Source: an uncultured Draconibacterium sp. (GTDB lineage: Bacteria; Bacteroidota; Bacteroidia; Bacteroidales; Prolixibacteraceae). Taken from it: a stretch of 64,000 bases of DNA. Location of the stretch: the NCBI RefSeq assembly GCF_963677155.1, contig NZ_OY781884.1, positions 310,001 through 374,000 on the forward strand, written 5' to 3'. The notes under the pieces are model-generated. The model made no database searches. It worked only from the letters and a program-made list of their open reading frames with translations, and was not told where the DNA came from. The stretch's first letter is position 1. Every line of letters begins with the position of its first letter. The position numbers were made by a program, and so were the translations under genes. Of the stretch, positions 7,989 to 18,282 are shown piece after piece.

Positions 7989-9626
7989 TTATTCATTATC
8001 CGGTTGAAAGTTCGGATAAGTATATTCTACCGGAGGTACAAAGTTTTCTTTAATAGTTCGGATTGCAGTCCAGCGAAGCATGTTAAAGATAGAACCTGCT
8101 TTATCGTCGGTACCCGAACCACGAGCGCCGCCAAATGGTTGCTGACCAACAACTGCTCCTGTTGGCTTGTCATTAATATAGAAGTTACCCGCGCAGTTTT
8201 CCAAACGTTTGGCAATCTTTTCAATATTGTAACGACTTTGCGACCAAACAGCACCTGTAAGGGCGTAAATAGATGTTGTATCAACCAAGTCAAGTGTTGC
8301 ATCCATGTCTTCGTCTTCGTAAACGTAAACAGTAAGAACCGGACCAAACAACTCTTCTTTCATGGTAATATAATCTGGTTTTTTAGCCAGAATAACTGTT
8401 GGCTCAACAAAGTATCCAACCGATTTATCGCAGTTCCCGCCAAAGATAACTTCAGCATCTTCATCTTCTTTTGCACGGTCGATAAAACCTTTCAGTTTAT
8501 CAAACGACGACTCGTCAATAACGGCATTTACAAAGTTGGTGAAATCTTCCGGTGGTCCCATTTTAACAGTAGCCAACTCGGCACCAAAAATCTCTTTTAC
8601 TTCAGGCCAGATACTTGCAGGAACGTAACATCTTGAGGCAGCAGAACATTTCTGCCCCTGGTATTCGAATGCACCACGCAACATGGCAATGGCCAATTCG
8701 CGTTTTTTAGCAGTGTTGTCGGCAAAAATGAAGTCTTTACCACCAGTTTCACCAACAATACGTGGATATGATTTGTATTTGTAAATGTTCTCGCCGATGG
8801 TTTTCCAAATGCTTTGGAATACAGCTGTTGAACCGGTGAAGTGAATTCCTGCAAACTCAGGATGAGTAAGCACAGTATCGGCGGCAACAGGCCCCGATGC
8901 ATAAACCAGATTGATAACACCATCGGGCAAACCGGCTTCTTTAAATATCTCCATAATAACACCGGCTGAATAAACAGCAGTTTTTGATGGTTTCCAAACG
9001 GCTACGTTCCCCATCATGGCAGGCGCTGCAGGAAGGTTTCCGGCGATTGATGTAAAGTTGAAAGGCGTTAAAGCATAAATAAAACCTTCCAACGGACGGT
9101 ATTCGTTGTAATTCCAGATACCTTTTGCTGATTCAGGCTGGATTTTGTAAATCTCTGTCATTACCTGAACGCCAAAACGCAAAAAGTCGGCAAATTCGCA
9201 AGCTGCATCAATTTCGGCCTGGAAAGCATTCTTTGATTGTCCCAACATCGATGCTGCATTAATTTTTGCACGATACGGGCCTGCCAAAAGATCAGCTGCT
9301 TTCAGAAAAATTGAAGCACGATGTTGCCACGACAGATTTGCCCATTCTTCGCGGGCTTCCAAAGCTGCATCAATAGCCATTTCAACGTGGCTGGCATCGC
9401 CCTGGTTATAATGGCCTAAAGTATGTGCAATTTCGTGAGGTGGGAACATTCTCACTTTTCTGTCGGTATAAACTTCTTTTCCACCAATAATCATTGGCTG
9501 ATCAAGTTCTTCAGAGCGTAATTCCTGCAATTTAGCCTGCAGCTCTGCTCTTTCCGGAGACCCCGGAGCATAACTTAAAACCGGTTCGTTTTTAGCAACC
9601 GGAACGTTGTAATTTCCTTTTGGCAT
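7989..9626 (-). CDS. pruA: L-glutamate gamma-semialdehyde dehydrogenase (delta-1-pyrroline-5-carboxylate dehydrogenase)
   Basis: The 545-residue single-function enzyme oxidises glutamate semialdehyde to glutamate with NAD+, the second step of proline breakdown. The aldehyde dehydrogenase fold is clear: the catalytic cysteine is Cys327 (EYQGQKCSAASRCY), the general base is Glu293 (VGETGGKDF), the NAD-binding region has AVWKPSKTAVYS and FTGSTAVF, and the C-terminus has QPFGGARGSGTDDKAG. The start MPKGNYNVPVAKNEPVLSY is typical of this subfamily. No proline dehydrogenase gene is adjacent. A TAnnTTTG element lies about 45 nt upstream and a hairpin terminator downstream, so it is probably monocistronic. 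Confidence 0.95.
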   Translation of the reverse strand: MPKGNYNVPVAKNEPVLSYAPGSPERAELQAKLQELRSEELDQPMIIGGKEVYTDRKVRMFPPHEIAHTLGHYNQGDASHVEMAIDAALEAREEWANLSWQHRASIFLKAADLLAGPYRAKINAASMLGQSKNAFQAEIDAACEFADFLRFGVQVMTEIYKIQPESAKGIWNYNEYRPLEGFIYALTPFNFTSIAGNLPAAPAMMGNVAVWKPSKTAVYSAGVIMEIFKEAGLPDGVINLVYASGPVAADTVLTHPEFAGIHFTGSTAVFQSIWKTIGENIYKYKSYPRIVGETGGKDFIFADNTAKKRELAIAMLRGAFEYQGQKCSAASRCYVPASIWPEVKEIFGAELATVKMGPPEDFTNFVNAVIDESSFDKLKGFIDRAKEDEDAEVIFGGNCDKSVGYFVEPTVILAKKPDYITMKEELFGPVLTVYVYEDEDMDATLDLVDTTSIYALTGAVWSQSRYNIEKIAKRLENCAGNFYINDKPTGAVVGQQPFGGARGSGTDDKAGSIFNMLRWTAIRTIKENFVPPVEYTYPNFQPDNE

Positions 9627-9671
9627 AATTCTACAATATTTATCGTTTGTAATTCTTCAGATCAGTTTATG

Positions 9672-9679
9672 CAAAACTA
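9672..9679 (-). promoter_or_regulatory. Putative Bacteroidota -7 element for pruA
   Basis: The minus strand reads TAGTTTTG, a full match to TAnnTTTG, 46 nt before the pruA start codon. No well-spaced upstream TTTG is seen, so only the -7 part is supported. Confidence 0.4.
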
Positions 9680-9880
9680 AAGAATCGCATTTTCCAAAAG
9701 CATAACAAAAATCATGATAGGGAAAAACGCCATAAATCAACATTCTAATTACCAAATAATTAGAAGAAAAAAGATCGAAAAAAAACAAAAAACAGGTTTT
9801 AAAATTCCCATTTTGACAATATTTCCCGAAAAATCGCTTGTTTTGGCGAGACCTACCTGTTTTTTAATATTTTTACGTTA

Positions 9881-11962
9881 TTGTTAAAAAGGATATATAA
9901 AATATTAGCAGAAAGATTTTGGGCTGCTAAAACTGACAATGAAAAAAGGCAGCTTTTTCAGCTTCTATTGTTTTGGGGAGTTGCAGGGGTACTTTTGCTA
10001 TTTTTATCCATTAGGGAATTAATTCTCTCGGCGCCCAAAAGCGACTTGGTGAGTTATCTTCTTCTTTTATCGGGGTCAATTTTAGCCGTAGTATACACTT
10101 TTAATGCAAAAAAGAATTGTGCCACTAATGTTATTTTTTCGTTACCCGTTTTTATATATGCCTATTACATCTCAGATTTAACACAGCATGCACCATTAAT
10201 CGAAACAGTACATCTTTCGGTATGGTGGCTAATGGCCGGCCTGATTTTTCTGTACTATTTTTCGATGATGGAATTTCGGGTTATCCTTTACTTTTTTGTG
10301 TCGCTGGCGCTCATTTCTTTACAGCTGTTCAAAGCCGGTCATTTAAGCGATACATTTAGCTATTTCGATCCTTTTGCCAGCAACCCGATTTTGATATTTA
10401 CAGCCTTTTTTCTGGTAACGTTTTATCTGCGGAAAAAACTAATTACAAATATAGAAGCTCTTTCTGAAGAAATTAACACAAAAAATGAGGCAATTAACCG
10501 TGTTTTGCAAAGCTCATCGCTTCTTATTGTACGACTTCGTGCGGTACGCGACGAAGACGGAAATATCACCAACCTGGTAGTTGCGAAAATAAACAATGCA
10601 TTTGAAGCGACTTTTAAACGCAATTTATACGAAGTTCAGGAACAGGAAGCAGAATACGTATTCGACCTTATTTTTAAAGGTCGTTTTGATGTAAACAAAA
10701 CCGTTCTCTTCTACAAAAAAGATGTTACTGAGTTTTATGCCGATAATCTTGACAAATGGTACAAGATTCGGGTACTAAATCCTTCGTACAATTCGTACTA
10801 CCTTCTTTTTGAAGACATCAGCAAGATCAAAAAACAGCTTGCTGATTTAGAAGCCAGCAAACAACGCTACAAAGTTCTTCTTGAAGCAATTCCTGATATT
10901 TTCTTTGTAATTGACAAAGACGGTATTTACGAGGACTTTGTAATAAAAGAAGGCGACCTGTTTAAAATTGAAGATTCGAATATTATTGGAAGCTCCATTT
11001 TCAACGCCGGATTCCCGGATAAAATGGCCAATAAAATCTATTCATGCATTCAGCACTGTATAAAAAACGACACGATTGAAAGTATTGAATACTCGCTAAA
11101 CACGCCCAACGGAACATTTATGTTCGAAATGCGACTGGCAAAACTAAATGCCAACTCCGTTATTTCTGTGGCGCGCGATATTACAAAACGAAAAACAGCA
11201 GAATTCGGACTAGAAAAGGCGCTCGTAAAAGCAGAAGAATCTGATCGGCTAAAATCAGCATTCCTTGCCACCCTGTCGCACGAAATTCGGACGCCAATGA
11301 ACATTATTACGAATTTTACACGGATATTGGCCGACGATTCGCTTGATGGATTGGAACGCCTGCAAATCACCGAATCCATCACTCAAAATGGTCAGCAGCT
11401 GCTTAACATGATCGACAATACGATTCACCTTGCAAAAATTGAAACCGAAAATATTCCGGTTCATAGCTCATTCAGCAAAATAAATCCGCTGCTTCGCGAA
11501 ATTTACAATGTCTATTTTGCCGAACTTCCCGATAGTAAAGACATTCGCATTAGCCTAAAAACCGACGTCGCCATCCCTGAATTTGGCTTTTTAACCGATC
11601 CGCAACTGCTAAAAGAAGCCATTACAATTTTGGTTGACAACGCAGTAAAATATACTCTAAGCGGACAGGTTACTTTTGGTTTTGAAATGGTACGAAATGA
11701 TTTTGTGAAATTCTATGTTGCTGATACCGGAATTGGTATTCCTGAAGAGGATTACGAACACATATTTAGCCGTTTTTACCGCGTACAAAATTCCATAAAC
11801 CAGTCGACTTCCGGCTCCGGAATTGGACTGCCAATTGCCCAACATTACATTACGCTGTTAGGCGGAGAACTTGAATTTGAATCGAAGGTGGATAAAGGAA
11901 GTAATTTCTGGTTTACATTACCCTTTAAAGAAGGCCGCGGTTACATGCAAATCATTAGCTAG
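9881..11962 (+). CDS. Membrane sensor histidine kinase with PAS domains
   Basis: Residues about 25-185 hold five or six membrane helices, then a coiled linker. Two PAS-like domains follow (about 205-315, starting near SSSLLIVRLRAV, and 325-435, starting near YKVLLEAIPDIFFVI). The HisKA phosphoacceptor is His467 (FLATLSHEIRTPMN), and the HATPase_c domain has N (LVDNAVKYT), G1 (VADTGIGIP), F (FSRFYR) and G2 (SGSGIGLPIAQHY) boxes. No response regulator is adjacent, so it is an orphan kinase; the signal is unknown. No in-frame ATG lies before the membrane region. The start shown is a TTG giving MLKRIYKILAERF; it is tentative, because a TATTTTTA promoter-like element ends only 6 nt before it. It is divergent from pruA and convergent with the plug gene. 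Confidence 0.9.
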   Translation: MLKRIYKILAERFWAAKTDNEKRQLFQLLLFWGVAGVLLLFLSIRELILSAPKSDLVSYLLLLSGSILAVVYTFNAKKNCATNVIFSLPVFIYAYYISDLTQHAPLIETVHLSVWWLMAGLIFLYYFSMMEFRVILYFFVSLALISLQLFKAGHLSDTFSYFDPFASNPILIFTAFFLVTFYLRKKLITNIEALSEEINTKNEAINRVLQSSSLLIVRLRAVRDEDGNITNLVVAKINNAFEATFKRNLYEVQEQEAEYVFDLIFKGRFDVNKTVLFYKKDVTEFYADNLDKWYKIRVLNPSYNSYYLLFEDISKIKKQLADLEASKQRYKVLLEAIPDIFFVIDKDGIYEDFVIKEGDLFKIEDSNIIGSSIFNAGFPDKMANKIYSCIQHCIKNDTIESIEYSLNTPNGTFMFEMRLAKLNANSVISVARDITKRKTAEFGLEKALVKAEESDRLKSAFLATLSHEIRTPMNIITNFTRILADDSLDGLERLQITESITQNGQQLLNMIDNTIHLAKIETENIPVHSSFSKINPLLREIYNVYFAELPDSKDIRISLKTDVAIPEFGFLTDPQLLKEAITILVDNAVKYTLSGQVTFGFEMVRNDFVKFYVADTGIGIPEEDYEHIFSRFYRVQNSINQSTSGSGIGLPIAQHYITLLGGELEFESKVDKGSNFWFTLPFKEGRGYMQIIS

Positions 11963-11990
11963 CCTATTCAGTAATTTCATCCGGTTATTC

Positions 11991-13277
11991 TTAATGCCTG
12001 TTTATAACCGAATTTAACTGCCGGTAACCAACCAACCTGTCGTAACGACCAACTAAATCGCGGTAATACACCAAAATCTGATAATCATTATTCGTTTCCC
12101 AAAAACTTCCCTCGATATTGGTATAATCAGCCACTTTTGATCCCTGCGGAACATACACATAGATATAATTGTAATACCCTTGTTTGAGTAACAACGTAAG
12201 CTCATATTCTCCCCGCTCAAAATTATAAGTCATTTCGTTACTTTTGTTGGCATTCCAGTTGCTTAGTGCACCAAACACGTTTACCGATCCGCCAAGCAAA
12301 GGTGCTTCCAACGGCAATGTAAAATGCACAAAGGTATAATCACACTCGGTATCATAATCGCGCACCTCCTGATCCTGGCTTTCGATGACATACATTCCGT
12401 TCATTTCTTCGTACGAGAAAAACCGTTTATTGACTCGTACCTCATCAATTTTTACTGTTTTATGAAAATAGGGCCGGTGAAAATCTGTAGCAATAACATT
12501 CTCACCATTCATCCGGTTGGTTCGGTTGTCGAAATAGCGAAACTCGTTGCCTGCGGGAAACACATTCTCGCGATTATAATCGTAATCCAAAACCTGGTCG
12601 CGAATATACAATGGCTTCAAATCTCGTATTGCATTATCCCAGCGGTTATTCTGCATAATTACCACTTTCACTTCTTCTCGTGGATTTAAGATCGCCAGAT
12701 TAGGATGATATATTTTAAAATCCACCTCTTGGTTGCTGCCTTTAAACGCATCGATACTAGCCCGCCGAACTGTTCCTTCAATACGTACTGCATTTTCGTA
12801 GATATGAAAACGTTTCGTCAAAACCACCTTTTCTTTGTCCTGGTTTTCATACACCACCAAAACATAGTTTCCCGAAAGTTTAAATTGCATCTGATCGTTA
12901 GGTAATTCTATGCGGTAATTTACATAGCTAAAAGTGGTATTAAACGACATAGCATAATCATCAACAGGATTTTCAATAAAACCATCAATGTATTCGTCCT
13001 GCGAAATAAAACTCTCGTTCCAGTCGGCATCGCAATGAACCACAGTGTAGTAGTAATCTTTAACTCCTTCCGAAAGATCGTCGAATTTAAAAACCAGTGT
13101 CATGTCTTCGTTCAATCCCAATATCGGGTTCGAGAGTTCGAAACCATTCCGGTGTGCTTGCACCGTTTTTATATTCTCCCGGTTAATAGCATTTTCGTAA
13201 TAAAAGTTCTTATCCTGCCCCATTACCCCGGCACTTAAAAACTGAAAAAATATGGCGATAAAAAAAACAGTTCTCAT
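11991..13277 (-). CDS. Type IX secretion system plug protein (DUF5103 family)
   Basis: A 428-residue exported protein with a clear signal peptide (MRTVFFIAIFFQFLSAGVMG, cleavage before QDKNF). The family, formerly DUF5103, includes the Plug subunit that closes the empty SprA (Sov) outer membrane translocon of the type IX secretion system. Recognisable stretches are YYENAINRENIKTVQAHR, the YYYTVVHCDADWNES block, the NTTFSYVNYRIELPND block, and a C-terminal domain with LGGSVNVFGALSNWNA and LLLKQGYYNYIYVY. The assignment agrees with the T9SS sorting domain on the giant protein at the other end of the window. No other T9SS machinery gene is in the window. Confidence 0.85.
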   Translation of the reverse strand: MRTVFFIAIFFQFLSAGVMGQDKNFYYENAINRENIKTVQAHRNGFELSNPILGLNEDMTLVFKFDDLSEGVKDYYYTVVHCDADWNESFISQDEYIDGFIENPVDDYAMSFNTTFSYVNYRIELPNDQMQFKLSGNYVLVVYENQDKEKVVLTKRFHIYENAVRIEGTVRRASIDAFKGSNQEVDFKIYHPNLAILNPREEVKVVIMQNNRWDNAIRDLKPLYIRDQVLDYDYNRENVFPAGNEFRYFDNRTNRMNGENVIATDFHRPYFHKTVKIDEVRVNKRFFSYEEMNGMYVIESQDQEVRDYDTECDYTFVHFTLPLEAPLLGGSVNVFGALSNWNANKSNEMTYNFERGEYELTLLLKQGYYNYIYVYVPQGSKVADYTNIEGSFWETNNDYQILVYYRDLVGRYDRLVGYRQLNSVINRH

Positions 13278-13694
13278 TTGCTAATTGCTTTATCAATATT
13301 GGCATTTTATTGCCGTTTATTTCTTTCGTTACAAACACTAAAAAGACTACAAGTAGTTGGATATCGTATTTCAAAAGTAGTCTTGTCCTATTAAAACGTA
13401 AAAATCTGTAATTCGTATTTCATATCAAAACCAAAAACACAAATTTTCACGTAAATATGCTGGCATTTTATAGTTAAATCGCAGAAATAGATAACAAAAT
13501 GTTAATTTAATCTGAAGATAAATAACACCAAAAATGATTTTTTATTTTACTCAATACCTGATACTTATAGAACATATCACAATATGCATATATTTTCATA
13601 TTTGAAACCGTTGAACTTTTGCTATAAAGCATTGCGAAAAGCCAATTAAATTAATACTTTTGCCCACTTAAAAATAACACATTCTTAATTAGAT
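13278..13694. other. Intergenic region between T9SS plug gene and nqrA
   Basis: A 417-bp AT-rich region between divergent genes. It contains a perfect 8-bp inverted repeat (AAGACTAC at 13343 and GTAGTCTT at 13377) 26 bp apart, and the nqrA promoter at its right end. No gene is seen. Confidence 0.6.
13632..13662 (+). promoter_or_regulatory. Promoter of the nqr operon
   Basis: TTG at 13632-13634, 20 bp, then TACTTTTG at 13655-13662. This matches the Bacteroidota primary-sigma pattern (TTTG / TAnnTTTG) and leaves a leader of about 25 nt before the nqrA ATG. Confidence 0.7.
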
Positions 13695-15041
13695 ATGTCA
13701 GAAGTAGTTAAGTTAAGGAAAGGGCTTAATATAAAGCTAAAAGGAAGTGCAGAAAAGGCACTTGACAAATTGCCGGTTCCGGCAACAGTAGCTCTGAAAC
13801 CCACCGATTTTCCGGGACTTACTCCAAAACTTAGTGTAAAAGTTGACGCCGAGGTTAAAGCCGGCGATGCTTTGTTCTACGACAAATATCATCCTGAAAT
13901 CTTATTTACAGCTCCTCTTGGAGGGAAAGTAGTATCGATTAACCGTGGTGAGCGTCGTAAAATTTTGGAAGTAGTTATTGCAACCGACGAGAAAGTTGGT
14001 TCAGCAGAATTTAAAAAGGCTGATCCATCAACCTTATCGGCGGAAGAGGTGAAGGAACAAATTTTGAAAAGTGGTGTATGGCCGTTCATAAAAAAACGTC
14101 CGTATGGTATCATCGCCAATCCGGAAGAGAAACCAAAAGCCATTTACATTTCAACATTCGATACGGCTCCGTTGGCTCCCGATTACAATTTTGTTATCGA
14201 CGGCCAATTGGATACCTTCCAGGTAGGAGTTAACGCATTGGCTCAACTTACCAAAGGAAAAGTAAACCTTGGAGTTTCTAAGGATTCTGCTTTTACATCG
14301 GTAAAAAATGTTGAATTCAATACATTTGAGGGACCTCACCCTGCCGGTAATGTTGGTATTCAAATAGCCAATACATCTCCATTAAACAAAGGAGAAGTAG
14401 TTTGGACCATCAGCGTTCAGGACGTACTGTTTATTGGCCGCCTTTTCCAAACCGGGAAAGTTGATTTTACAAAAACTGTTGCTTTAACCGGATCAGAAGT
14501 TAAAGCTCCAAAATATTATCAAACTGTTTTAGGCGCACCAATTGCTTCATTGATTGAAAGCAAATTGGTTAACGCCGACTACAAACAGCGTATTATCAGC
14601 GGTAACGTACTTACCGGAACCAAAGTAACTGAAAAAAGCTTCCTTGGTTTTTACGACTCGCAGATCAGTGTAATTCCTGAAGGCGACGAGTATGAATTTT
14701 TAGGCTGGGCCGATCCCGGTTTTAATAAATTCAGTGCAACCAAAGCTTATTTCGGAAAACTGTTCCCGAAAAAAGAGTACACAATGAATGCCAATATTCA
14801 TGGTGGCGAACGCGCATTTGTTTTGTCGAACCAATACGAGAAACTGGTTCCAATGGATATTCTTCCGGTATACCTACTTAAAGCTATCCTGGTAAACGAT
14901 ATCGACAAAATGGAAAACTTTGGTATTTATGAAGTGATAGAAGAAGATTTCGCCTTGTGTGAATACGCTTGTACTTCAAAAATCGAAGTTCAGAAAATTT
15001 TACGCGAAGGTATTAACACCATGATCAAAGAGCTTGGTTAA
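13695..15041 (+). CDS. nqrA: Na+-translocating NADH:quinone reductase subunit A
   Basis: The cytoplasmic-side subunit of the Na+-NQR complex, 448 residues, the usual length. Typical stretches are VKLRKGLNIKLKGSAEKAL at the N-terminus, KPTDFPGLTPKLSVKVDAEV, the FEGPHPAGNVGIQI motif, and a C-terminal ALCEYACTSKIEVQKILREG with the conserved cysteines. NqrA carries no redox cofactor and is thought to contribute to quinone binding next to NqrB. First gene of a six-gene operon that couples NADH oxidation to sodium export. Confidence 0.97.
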   Translation: MSEVVKLRKGLNIKLKGSAEKALDKLPVPATVALKPTDFPGLTPKLSVKVDAEVKAGDALFYDKYHPEILFTAPLGGKVVSINRGERRKILEVVIATDEKVGSAEFKKADPSTLSAEEVKEQILKSGVWPFIKKRPYGIIANPEEKPKAIYISTFDTAPLAPDYNFVIDGQLDTFQVGVNALAQLTKGKVNLGVSKDSAFTSVKNVEFNTFEGPHPAGNVGIQIANTSPLNKGEVVWTISVQDVLFIGRLFQTGKVDFTKTVALTGSEVKAPKYYQTVLGAPIASLIESKLVNADYKQRIISGNVLTGTKVTEKSFLGFYDSQISVIPEGDEYEFLGWADPGFNKFSATKAYFGKLFPKKEYTMNANIHGGERAFVLSNQYEKLVPMDILPVYLLKAILVNDIDKMENFGIYEVIEEDFALCEYACTSKIEVQKILREGINTMIKELG

Positions 15042-15070
15042 TAATTACGTAACTTATTTAGTCTTTTAAG

Positions 15071-16252
15071 ATGAAATTCATAAAAAACTTTTTTGAAAGG
15101 ACAGAACCGCTGGTTCAGAAAGGAGGCAAGTACCATTGGCTCCAATCGGTGCACGACGGATTCTTCACATTTTTATACACGCCAAAAACCACGTCGAAAA
15201 CGGGTACGCACATTCACGATTACATCGATTTGAAACGTACCATGTCGATTGTTGTTTTATCGGTGGTTCCGGCTTTATTGTTCGGAATGTACAACGTAGG
15301 AGTACAACACTTTAAAGCCATTGGCGAATTAGCCTCTACAGGATTTTTTGAAATCTTCCTGTTTGGTTTGGTAAGAGTACTTCCAATCGTTATTGTATCG
15401 TATGGAGTAGGTTTAGGTATCGAATTCGTTTTCGCTCAATTGCGCGGACACGAAATTCAGGAAGGCTTCCTGGTATCGGGGATGCTTATTCCGCTTATTA
15501 TGCCGGTAAATACCCCGCTTTGGATGATTGCAGTAGCAACCGCTTTTGCCGTTATTCTTGGTAAAGAAGTATTTGGAGGTACCGGAATGAACATCTGGAA
15601 CCCGGCACTTGTAGCTCGTGCGTTCCTATTTTTTTCTTATCCGGCGCAAATGTCGGGCGAATCGGTTTGGATCGCATTAAAAGATACCGATAAAGTAATT
15701 GACGGTTTCTCTGGCGCAACTCCGATGGCAAATGCAGCAGCAGGTCACTTAAATTACAGTGTTGCCGATGCATTCTTTGGTTTTATTCCGGGCTCGATCG
15801 GTGAAACATCAACACTGGCAATTCTTATCGGAGCTGTATTGTTAATCGTTACAGGAATCGGAAGCTGGAAAATCATGGTTTCAACCATTGCAGGCGGTGC
15901 AGTTATGGGACTTATCCTTAATGCATTCTCAGGCAGTGTAGGTCTATCTCCTGAAGTTGCAACCTATTTCTCAATGCCTTTCTGGCATCACTTAGTATTA
16001 GGTGGTTTTATGTTTGGTGCAATTTTTATGGCAACCGACCCGGTTTCGGCATCACAAACCGAAAAAGGAAAGTGGATCTACGGATTCCTGATCGGTATTC
16101 TGGCCATCATCTTCCGTGTTATCAACCCGGCCTTCCCTGAAGGTATGATGTTGGCAATTCTGCTGATGAACACATTTGCTCCGCTTATCGACCACTACGT
16201 TGTAGCCAGTCATGTTAAGAGAAGAACAAAACGAGCTAAAGTTTCTGCATAA
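15071..16252 (+). CDS. nqrB: Na+-translocating NADH:quinone reductase subunit B
   Basis: A 393-residue polytopic subunit. The covalent FMN site is Thr217 in the SGAT motif (DGFSGATPMANAA). Other conserved parts are YHWLQSVHDGFFTFLY at the start, GKEVFGGTGMNIWNPAL, and the later FMFGAIFMATDPVSASQT. NqrB also binds riboflavin and is part of the Na+ pathway in characterised enzymes. It lies 29 nt after nqrA. Confidence 0.97.
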   Translation: MKFIKNFFERTEPLVQKGGKYHWLQSVHDGFFTFLYTPKTTSKTGTHIHDYIDLKRTMSIVVLSVVPALLFGMYNVGVQHFKAIGELASTGFFEIFLFGLVRVLPIVIVSYGVGLGIEFVFAQLRGHEIQEGFLVSGMLIPLIMPVNTPLWMIAVATAFAVILGKEVFGGTGMNIWNPALVARAFLFFSYPAQMSGESVWIALKDTDKVIDGFSGATPMANAAAGHLNYSVADAFFGFIPGSIGETSTLAILIGAVLLIVTGIGSWKIMVSTIAGGAVMGLILNAFSGSVGLSPEVATYFSMPFWHHLVLGGFMFGAIFMATDPVSASQTEKGKWIYGFLIGILAIIFRVINPAFPEGMMLAILLMNTFAPLIDHYVVASHVKRRTKRAKVSA

Positions 16253-16269
16253 TTAAAAACGAAGAAAAG

Positions 16270-16968
16270 ATGGACAGAAATAGTAATACTTACACATTTT
16301 TATATGCAGCCATTATGGTAATTGTTGTGGCTGCCGTTCTTGCTTCGGTCTCACTGGCATTAAAGCCTGCGCAGAAAAAGAACGTTGAGATAGAGAAAAA
16401 ACAAAATATTCTTGCTTCGGTAAATATTGAAAGTACAGCAGAAACTGCAGAAGCGATTTACGCTGATAGAGTTGTTGATGAATACCTTGTTAATGCTAAA
16501 GGTGAAAAAGTTGACGGAAACGCTTTCACTACCGACCTGAAAAAGGAACGTGCCAAAAGTATAGACGAGATGGTATTTCCGGTATTTGTGTGTAAAACCG
16601 ACGAAGGAACGAAATATGTACTTCCGGTATACGGATCCGGTCTTTGGGGACCTATCTGGGGATATATATCGGTTAGCGACGATATGAATACCATCTTCGG
16701 TGCTAACTTCGATCACGAAGGAGAAACACCGGGACTGGGAGCTGAAATTTCGACCACTGGTTTTGAAGAGCAGTTTAAAGGAAAAGAACTTTTTGATGAA
16801 GCAGGAAAACTGGTTTCGATTACGGTTGCAAAAGCCGGACAGGCTGCTCCTGAAGAACACAAAGTTGATGCCATTTCGGGTGGTACAATTACCAGTAAAG
16901 GCCTTGAAAAAATGTTATTAGACGATTTCACAGGCTATGAAGCATTCTTAAACAAGAACAAAAATTAA
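16270..16968 (+). CDS. nqrC: Na+-translocating NADH:quinone reductase subunit C
   Basis: A 232-residue subunit with one N-terminal membrane helix (residues 9-30) and a periplasmic FMN_bind domain. The expected FMN-linked residue is Thr206 in [12 protein letters not shown]; the usual S-G-A-T has Gly in place of Ala here. Conserved [15 protein letters not shown] and [12 protein letters not shown] are present. FMN attachment requires an ApbE flavin transferase, which is not in this window. Confidence 0.96.
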   Translation: MDRNSNTYTFLYAAIMVIVVAAVLASVSLALKPAQKKNVEIEKKQNILASVNIESTAETAEAIYADRVVDEYLVNAKGEKVDGNAFTTDLKKERAKSIDEMVFPVFVCKTDEGTKYVLPVYGSGLWGPIWGYISVSDDMNTIFGANFDHEGETPGLGAEISTTGFEEQFKGKELFDEAGKLVSITVAKAGQAAPEEHKVDAISGGTITSKGLEKMLLDDFTGYEAFLNKNKN

Positions 16969-16973
16969 GAAAG

Positions 16974-17618
16974 ATGAGCGAACCATTATTTTCAAAGAAA
17001 AATTTAAAATTACTGTCGGATCCGTTAAACGACAGTAACCCGATTACCGTTCAGGTATTAGGAATTTGCTCGGCACTTGCGGTTACTGCTCAGCTTAAAC
17101 CGGCAATTGTAATGACGATATCTGTTATGGCTGTTCTTGCCCTGGCAAACGTTATTGTTTCGATGTTACGAAATACAATTCCAAACCGGATCCGAATTAT
17201 TGTACAACTTGTAATTATTGCAGCACTGGTTATTTTGGTTGACCAGGTACTTCGTGCTTATGTGTACGACGTAAGTAAACAGCTTTCAGTATTTGTAGGA
17301 TTGATTATTACCAACTGTATTCTGATGGGCCGCCTTGAGGCATTTGCTTTGGGTAACCGCCCATGGCAATCGTTCCTTGATGGAATTGGAAATGCAGCCG
17401 GTTACGGTTTTATTCTTATCGTAGTTGCTTTCTTCCGCGAGTTATTAGGATCAGGCTCTTTATTGGGCTATCAAATAATTCCCGACAGCTGGTACATTGC
17501 TAACGGTGGATTTTACGAAAACAACGGATTGATGGTACTTTCTCCAATGGCACTTATTGTTGTTGGTATAATTATCTGGGTTCAACGTAGCCGTAACACT
17601 AAACTAATCGAAGATTAA
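16974..17618 (+). CDS. nqrD: Na+-translocating NADH:quinone reductase subunit D
   Basis: A 214-residue six-helix membrane subunit, paralogous to NqrE and to RnfE. Cys32 ([12 protein letters not shown]) and Cys115 ([16 protein letters not shown]) match the residues that, with those of NqrE, hold an iron centre within the membrane in solved structures. The C-terminus has the [14 protein letters not shown] segment. It begins 5 nt after nqrC. Confidence 0.97.
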   Translation: MSEPLFSKKNLKLLSDPLNDSNPITVQVLGICSALAVTAQLKPAIVMTISVMAVLALANVIVSMLRNTIPNRIRIIVQLVIIAALVILVDQVLRAYVYDVSKQLSVFVGLIITNCILMGRLEAFALGNRPWQSFLDGIGNAAGYGFILIVVAFFRELLGSGSLLGYQIIPDSWYIANGGFYENNGLMVLSPMALIVVGIIIWVQRSRNTKLIED

Positions 17619-17642
17619 TTGTAACGCAAAAACAAAATTCAA

Positions 17643-18260
17643 ATGGAAAATCTGATTAATATATTTGTTAAGTCAATTTTTATTGAGAACATGGTATTTG
17701 CGTACTTCTTCGGAATGTGCTCTTATCTGGCTGTTTCGAAAAAAGTAAGTACTGCAACCGGTTTGGGAATTGCTGTAGTTTTTGTGTTAGGAATTACGGT
17801 ACCGGTTAACTACCTGTTAGAGAAATTCGTATTAAATGAAGGTGCCTTAAGCTGGTTAGGCGAAAGCTTTGCCAATGTAGACCTAAGTTTCTTACGCTTT
17901 ATCATGTTTATTGCCATCATTGCATCAATGGTTCAGTTGGTGGAGATGATTGTGGAGAAATTTGCACCTGTGCTGTACAACCAGTTGGGTATTTTCCTGC
18001 CGCTTATTGCTGTAAACTGTGCTATTCTTGGAGGATCGTTATTCCTTCAACAAAAAGCCTTTATTAACGTTGGAGAAGCTACCGTTTATGGTTTAGGTTC
18101 GGGCGTTGGCTGGTTGCTGGCAATCGTTGGTATTGCTGCTATCAGAGAAAAGATTGAATATTCAAGCATTCCGGGCCCTTTACGCGGACTAGGTATTACA
18201 TTTATTGTAACCGGTTTAATGGGATTGGCATTTATGGGATTCGGCGGAATTAAATTGTAG
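17643..18260 (+). CDS. nqrE: Na+-translocating NADH:quinone reductase subunit E
   Basis: A 205-residue membrane subunit, inverted-topology relative of NqrD. Iron-centre cysteines are Cys26 ([14 protein letters not shown]) and Cys126 ([14 protein letters not shown]). The [20 protein letters not shown]-terminal segment is conserved. It is separated from nqrD by 24 nt. Confidence 0.97.
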   Translation: MENLINIFVKSIFIENMVFAYFFGMCSYLAVSKKVSTATGLGIAVVFVLGITVPVNYLLEKFVLNEGALSWLGESFANVDLSFLRFIMFIAIIASMVQLVEMIVEKFAPVLYNQLGIFLPLIAVNCAILGGSLFLQQKAFINVGEATVYGLGSGVGWLLAIVGIAAIREKIEYSSIPGPLRGLGITFIVTGLMGLAFMGFGGIKL

Positions 18261-18282
18261 AAATTAAAAAACAATTAGCAAG

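Noticed and set aside
16360-16860. Long minus-strand frame opposite nqrC
   Set aside because: It lies wholly antisense to a well-identified nqr gene and shows no family.
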